Positions 13,535 through 15,517 of a stretch of 15,517 bases of DNA are shown piece by piece. Every line of letters starts with the position of its first letter. Within the stretch, counting starts at the first letter, position 1. Below the pieces are notes generated by a model. The model had not been told where the DNA came from. It saw nothing but the letters and a program-made list of their open reading frames with translations, and searched no databases. The position numbers were made by a program, and so were the translations under genes. Source of the DNA: JBJXHG01 sp046160865 (GTDB lineage: Bacteria; Planctomycetota; UBA1135; GCA-002686595); assembly GCA_046160865.1 (NCBI GenBank), contig JBJXHG010000105.1, positions 1 to 15,517 on the forward strand, in the 5' to 3' direction.

Positions 13535-14503
13535 CTACGGCACGAAATCGTCCGCCGTCAACTTCGCCCGCAGCGTCGCCTTGCCTTGCACGAGGTAGAT
13601 GTCCGAGCTCGCGTCCTTGCGGAACGCGAGCGGCTTCGAGGTCGGATCGACTTCGTACACGACCATGTGGTGGGGGACGTGGAAGCCGTCGAGCGGGCGC
13701 GGCTCGCCGAGCACGATGAAGAGCGTCGACGCGCTCACGCCGGCCGGGGCGCCCGGATCGTTGACGAGCGCGAACGCGACGAGACCGCTCTTCGGATCGA
13801 TGCCGAGCGACACGCGGTAGAGCTTCTCACCCGCGGCGACCGGCGCGTTCGGCGACGACCCACGCTGCAGGTGGAAGTCGGGGCTCTCGATCTCGAGCCA
13901 GCGCATCGTGCTCGCGCGCGTCGCGGCGGACGGCGGCAATCCCGCCGGAGCTTGGTCGCGCAGCGCGAGCCGCACGATGCGCAGCGAGCGCGGATCCGTG
14001 AGCGCGACGAAGTTGCGCGCGATCGCGACGCTGTCGTCGAGTTGCCGGCGGTCCTCGGCGTACGCGCGGTCGACCGCGAGCGAGATCTTCTCCTTCGTCT
14101 TCGGATCGATCAGCCAATCGCCTTTCGGACCGCGCAGCTGCTCGCGCGCGCTCGCCGTCGTCGCGCGCAGGAAGCTCGGCGCGAGGAAGCGAAAGCGCGC
14201 TTGGAAGTCGTTGCTCTGTTGCTGATGCGCCTTGTAGCGCACGTCGAGGGCGAGATCGAAAGCGCGCACGGGCTCGCGCGCGGCCCCCGGCGCGAGGCTC
14301 TTCTCGCACACCGTGTTCCAGGCCTCGCGCGCGGCAGGCGCCGTGTCCGCGGGCAGCACGCCCGGCTCGACCTGCTTGCCGGTCGCGTCGACGAACGTTG
14401 CCGCAGCGCCGCTGCTCGGCGGCGCGGGCATCGGCGGAGGCGTGTCCTGCGGTGACGGGAGCGCGAGAGCGAGCGCGAACGCGTGCGCGGCGAAGGACAG
14501 CAT
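13535..14503 (-). CDS. Exported protein of unknown function
   Basis: I do not recognise this 322-aa protein. It starts with a short hydrophobic signal-like segment (MLSFAAHAFALALALPSPQD) followed by a Pro/Ala-rich linker to about residue 35. The body has alternating beta-type stretches, including QARFRFLAPSFLRATT, QLRGPKGDWLIDPKTKEKISLA, FHLQRG, KLYRVSLGIDPKSGLVAFALVND and HHMVVYEVDP. This rhythm (lipid-like early strands, 'GDWLIDPKTKE', later 'YEVDP') is vaguely like LolA/LolB-fold envelope proteins, but that is a guess. The ATG at 14503 has a good Shine-Dalgarno AAGGTG (14509-14514) 5 nt away. It is divergent from miaA with a 47-nt shared promoter region and convergent with mutL. Likely periplasmic or surface. 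Confidence 0.8.
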   Translation of the reverse strand: MLSFAAHAFALALALPSPQDTPPPMPAPPSSGAAATFVDATGKQVEPGVLPADTAPAAREAWNTVCEKSLAPGAAREPVRAFDLALDVRYKAHQQQSNDFQARFRFLAPSFLRATTASAREQLRGPKGDWLIDPKTKEKISLAVDRAYAEDRRQLDDSVAIARNFVALTDPRSLRIVRLALRDQAPAGLPPSAATRASTMRWLEIESPDFHLQRGSSPNAPVAAGEKLYRVSLGIDPKSGLVAFALVNDPGAPAGVSASTLFIVLGEPRPLDGFHVPHHMVVYEVDPTSKPLAFRKDASSDIYLVQGKATLRAKLTADDFVP

Positions 14504-14512
14504 GGCGTCACC

Positions 14513-14542
14513 TTACGTAGGACGCCGCAGCGCTGCTAGGCT
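14513..14542 (+). promoter_or_regulatory. Promoter of miaA
   Basis: TGC-TAGGCT (14534-14542) is an extended -10 ending 8 nt before the miaA ATG; TTACGT (14513-14518) is a possible -35 at 18 nt. The -35 overlaps the ribosome binding site of the divergent exported-protein gene. A leaderless or nearly leaderless mRNA is implied. Confidence 0.5.
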
Positions 14543-14550
14543 CGCCGTGT

Positions 14551-15498
14551 ATGCCTCGGACCTTCGATCCACAGCACGTCGGCTTCCTGGTCGGCACGAC
14601 CGCGGCCGGCAAGAGCGCCGTCGCGCTCGCGCTCGCCGAGCGCGCCGATGCGGAGATCGTTTCGCTCGACTCGATGCAGGTCTACCGCGGCATGGACATC
14701 GGCACCGCCAAGCCGAGCGCCGCGGAGCGCGCGCGCGTGCGGCACCACATGCTCGACCTCGTCGCACCGAACGAGAGCTACGACGTGCAGCGCTATCTCG
14801 CCGATGTGGTGCCCGTGCTCGCAGCGCTCGCGGATGCGGGCCGGCGCGTGCTCGTCGTCGGCGGGACCGCGTTCTACCTCAAGGCGCTCGTGTCGGGACT
14901 CTTCGAGGGTCCGCCGGTCGACCGCGCGTTGCGTGCGGCGATCGAAGAGCGCGCGCGCGAGCACGGCAACGCGGCGCTGCACGCCGCGCTCGCGGGCATC
15001 GATCCGCGCGCGGCCGCGCGCATCCACGCCAACGACACGAAGCGTGTCGTGCGCGCGCTCGAGGTGTTCGAGCAGACCGGCCGTACGCTCTCCGATTGGC
15101 AGACGCAGTGGCCGTCACGCAGCACGCTCGCCGTCGAAGATCTGCGCTGCATCGCGCTCGACGTCGCGACGACGGATCTCGACGAGCGCATTCGCGCGCG
15201 CACGCGCGCGATGCTCGACGGCGGCTGGCCCGCGGAAGCGGCGCGCATCCGTGCGGACACCGGGTTCGGAACGACGGCGGTCCAAGCGCTCGGCTACGCG
15301 GACGCGCTGGCGCTCCACGACGGTGTGATCTCACGCGAGGAATGCGCAGAGCGCATCGCGCTCGTCACGCGGCAGTTCGCGCGGCGCCAGCGCACGTGGT
15401 ATCGCAAGCTGTCGGGCGCGCACTGGTTCGAAGCGCCGCGCGAGTTGGTCGGAGTGCCGGTTGACGAGATGCTCGATGCGCTCGGCTGGCGCTCGTGA
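14551..15498 (+). CDS. miaA: tRNA dimethylallyltransferase MiaA
   Basis: MiaA adds a dimethylallyl group to N6 of A37 in tRNAs reading UNN codons. The 315-aa protein has the expected length and all family landmarks: P-loop GTTAAGKS (15-22), DSMQVYRGMDIGTAKP (40-55) with the base-flipping region, HHMLD (65-69), VVGGTAFYLKAL (102-113), RIHANDTKRVVRALEV (157-172), ALGYAD (246-251) and LVTRQFARRQRTWYRK (271-286) for tRNA binding. The ATG at 14551 lies just behind an extended -10 and gives the normal N-terminus. miaA often neighbours mutL; here the exported-protein gene lies between them on the other strand. Confidence 0.97.
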   Translation: MPRTFDPQHVGFLVGTTAAGKSAVALALAERADAEIVSLDSMQVYRGMDIGTAKPSAAERARVRHHMLDLVAPNESYDVQRYLADVVPVLAALADAGRRVLVVGGTAFYLKALVSGLFEGPPVDRALRAAIEERAREHGNAALHAALAGIDPRAAARIHANDTKRVVRALEVFEQTGRTLSDWQTQWPSRSTLAVEDLRCIALDVATTDLDERIRARTRAMLDGGWPAEAARIRADTGFGTTAVQALGYADALALHDGVISREECAERIALVTRQFARRQRTWYRKLSGAHWFEAPRELVGVPVDEMLDALGWRS

Positions 15499-15517
15499 GC
15501 GCGCCATGCGCGCTCAC
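15495..15517 (+). terminator. Hairpin overlapping the miaA stop codon
   Basis: A perfect 9-bp stem (15495-15503 with 15509-15517) with loop CCATG; the TGA stop (15496-15498) is in the left arm. The window ends at its last base, so a following T-tract cannot be assessed. Confidence 0.45.

Overview
The window is 15.5 kb of very GC-rich bacterial chromosome, dense in CGCG tracts, carrying eleven complete protein genes and almost no wasted space. An exported lipoprotein, a putative futalosine-type menaquinone prenyltransferase (MqnP-like UbiA) and the style of the Tgt and RuvB proteins fit a Gram-negative-type lineage such as Planctomycetota. That placement is inference only; no rRNA or lineage-specific marker is present. 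No phage, IS, CRISPR or tRNA is visible.

Layout. (1) 1-1269: a class I SAM methyltransferase (228-941, +) flanked by three copies of a short conserved repeat module; the stretch between it and the convergent tgt is packed with hairpins. (2) 1270-3458 (-): ruvB-tgt, overlapping by a GTGA start/stop. (3) 3459-4119: a 660-bp divergent intergenic region with a good promoter whose spacer holds eight consecutive Gs, plus a structured ~290-nt leader. (4) 4120-7323 (+): a 1067-aa lipoprotein with SbsA-type Ig-like segments and a C-terminal beta-propeller, followed by an intrinsic terminator. (5) 7446-11544 (+): a tight operon of menG/ubiE, a CPBP-family membrane protease, ubiX, ubiA/mqnP and holA, with 4-nt overlaps or gaps of 2-16 nt. 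(6) 11588-13414 (+): mutL, endonuclease type. (7) 13535-14503 (-): an unrecognised exported protein. (8) 14551-15498 (+): miaA, with a hairpin closing the window.

Functional themes: menaquinone tail steps (prenylation, prenyl-FMN synthesis, final C-methylation), replication and repair (RuvB, HolA, MutL) and tRNA anticodon-loop modification (Tgt at position 34, MiaA at position 37).

The most interesting non-coding signals are: a three-copy, gene-oriented 3'-end module (hairpins, then TTTRA, then CGGCGGGGACCCG); a perfect 23-bp inverted repeat containing an exact inverted copy of the last six codons of tgt; a possible slippage-prone promoter for the lipoprotein; and a shared TGn-TA(G/T)(A/G)CT extended -10 placed 8-9 nt before the start codons of ruvB, mutL and miaA, suggesting leaderless mRNAs.
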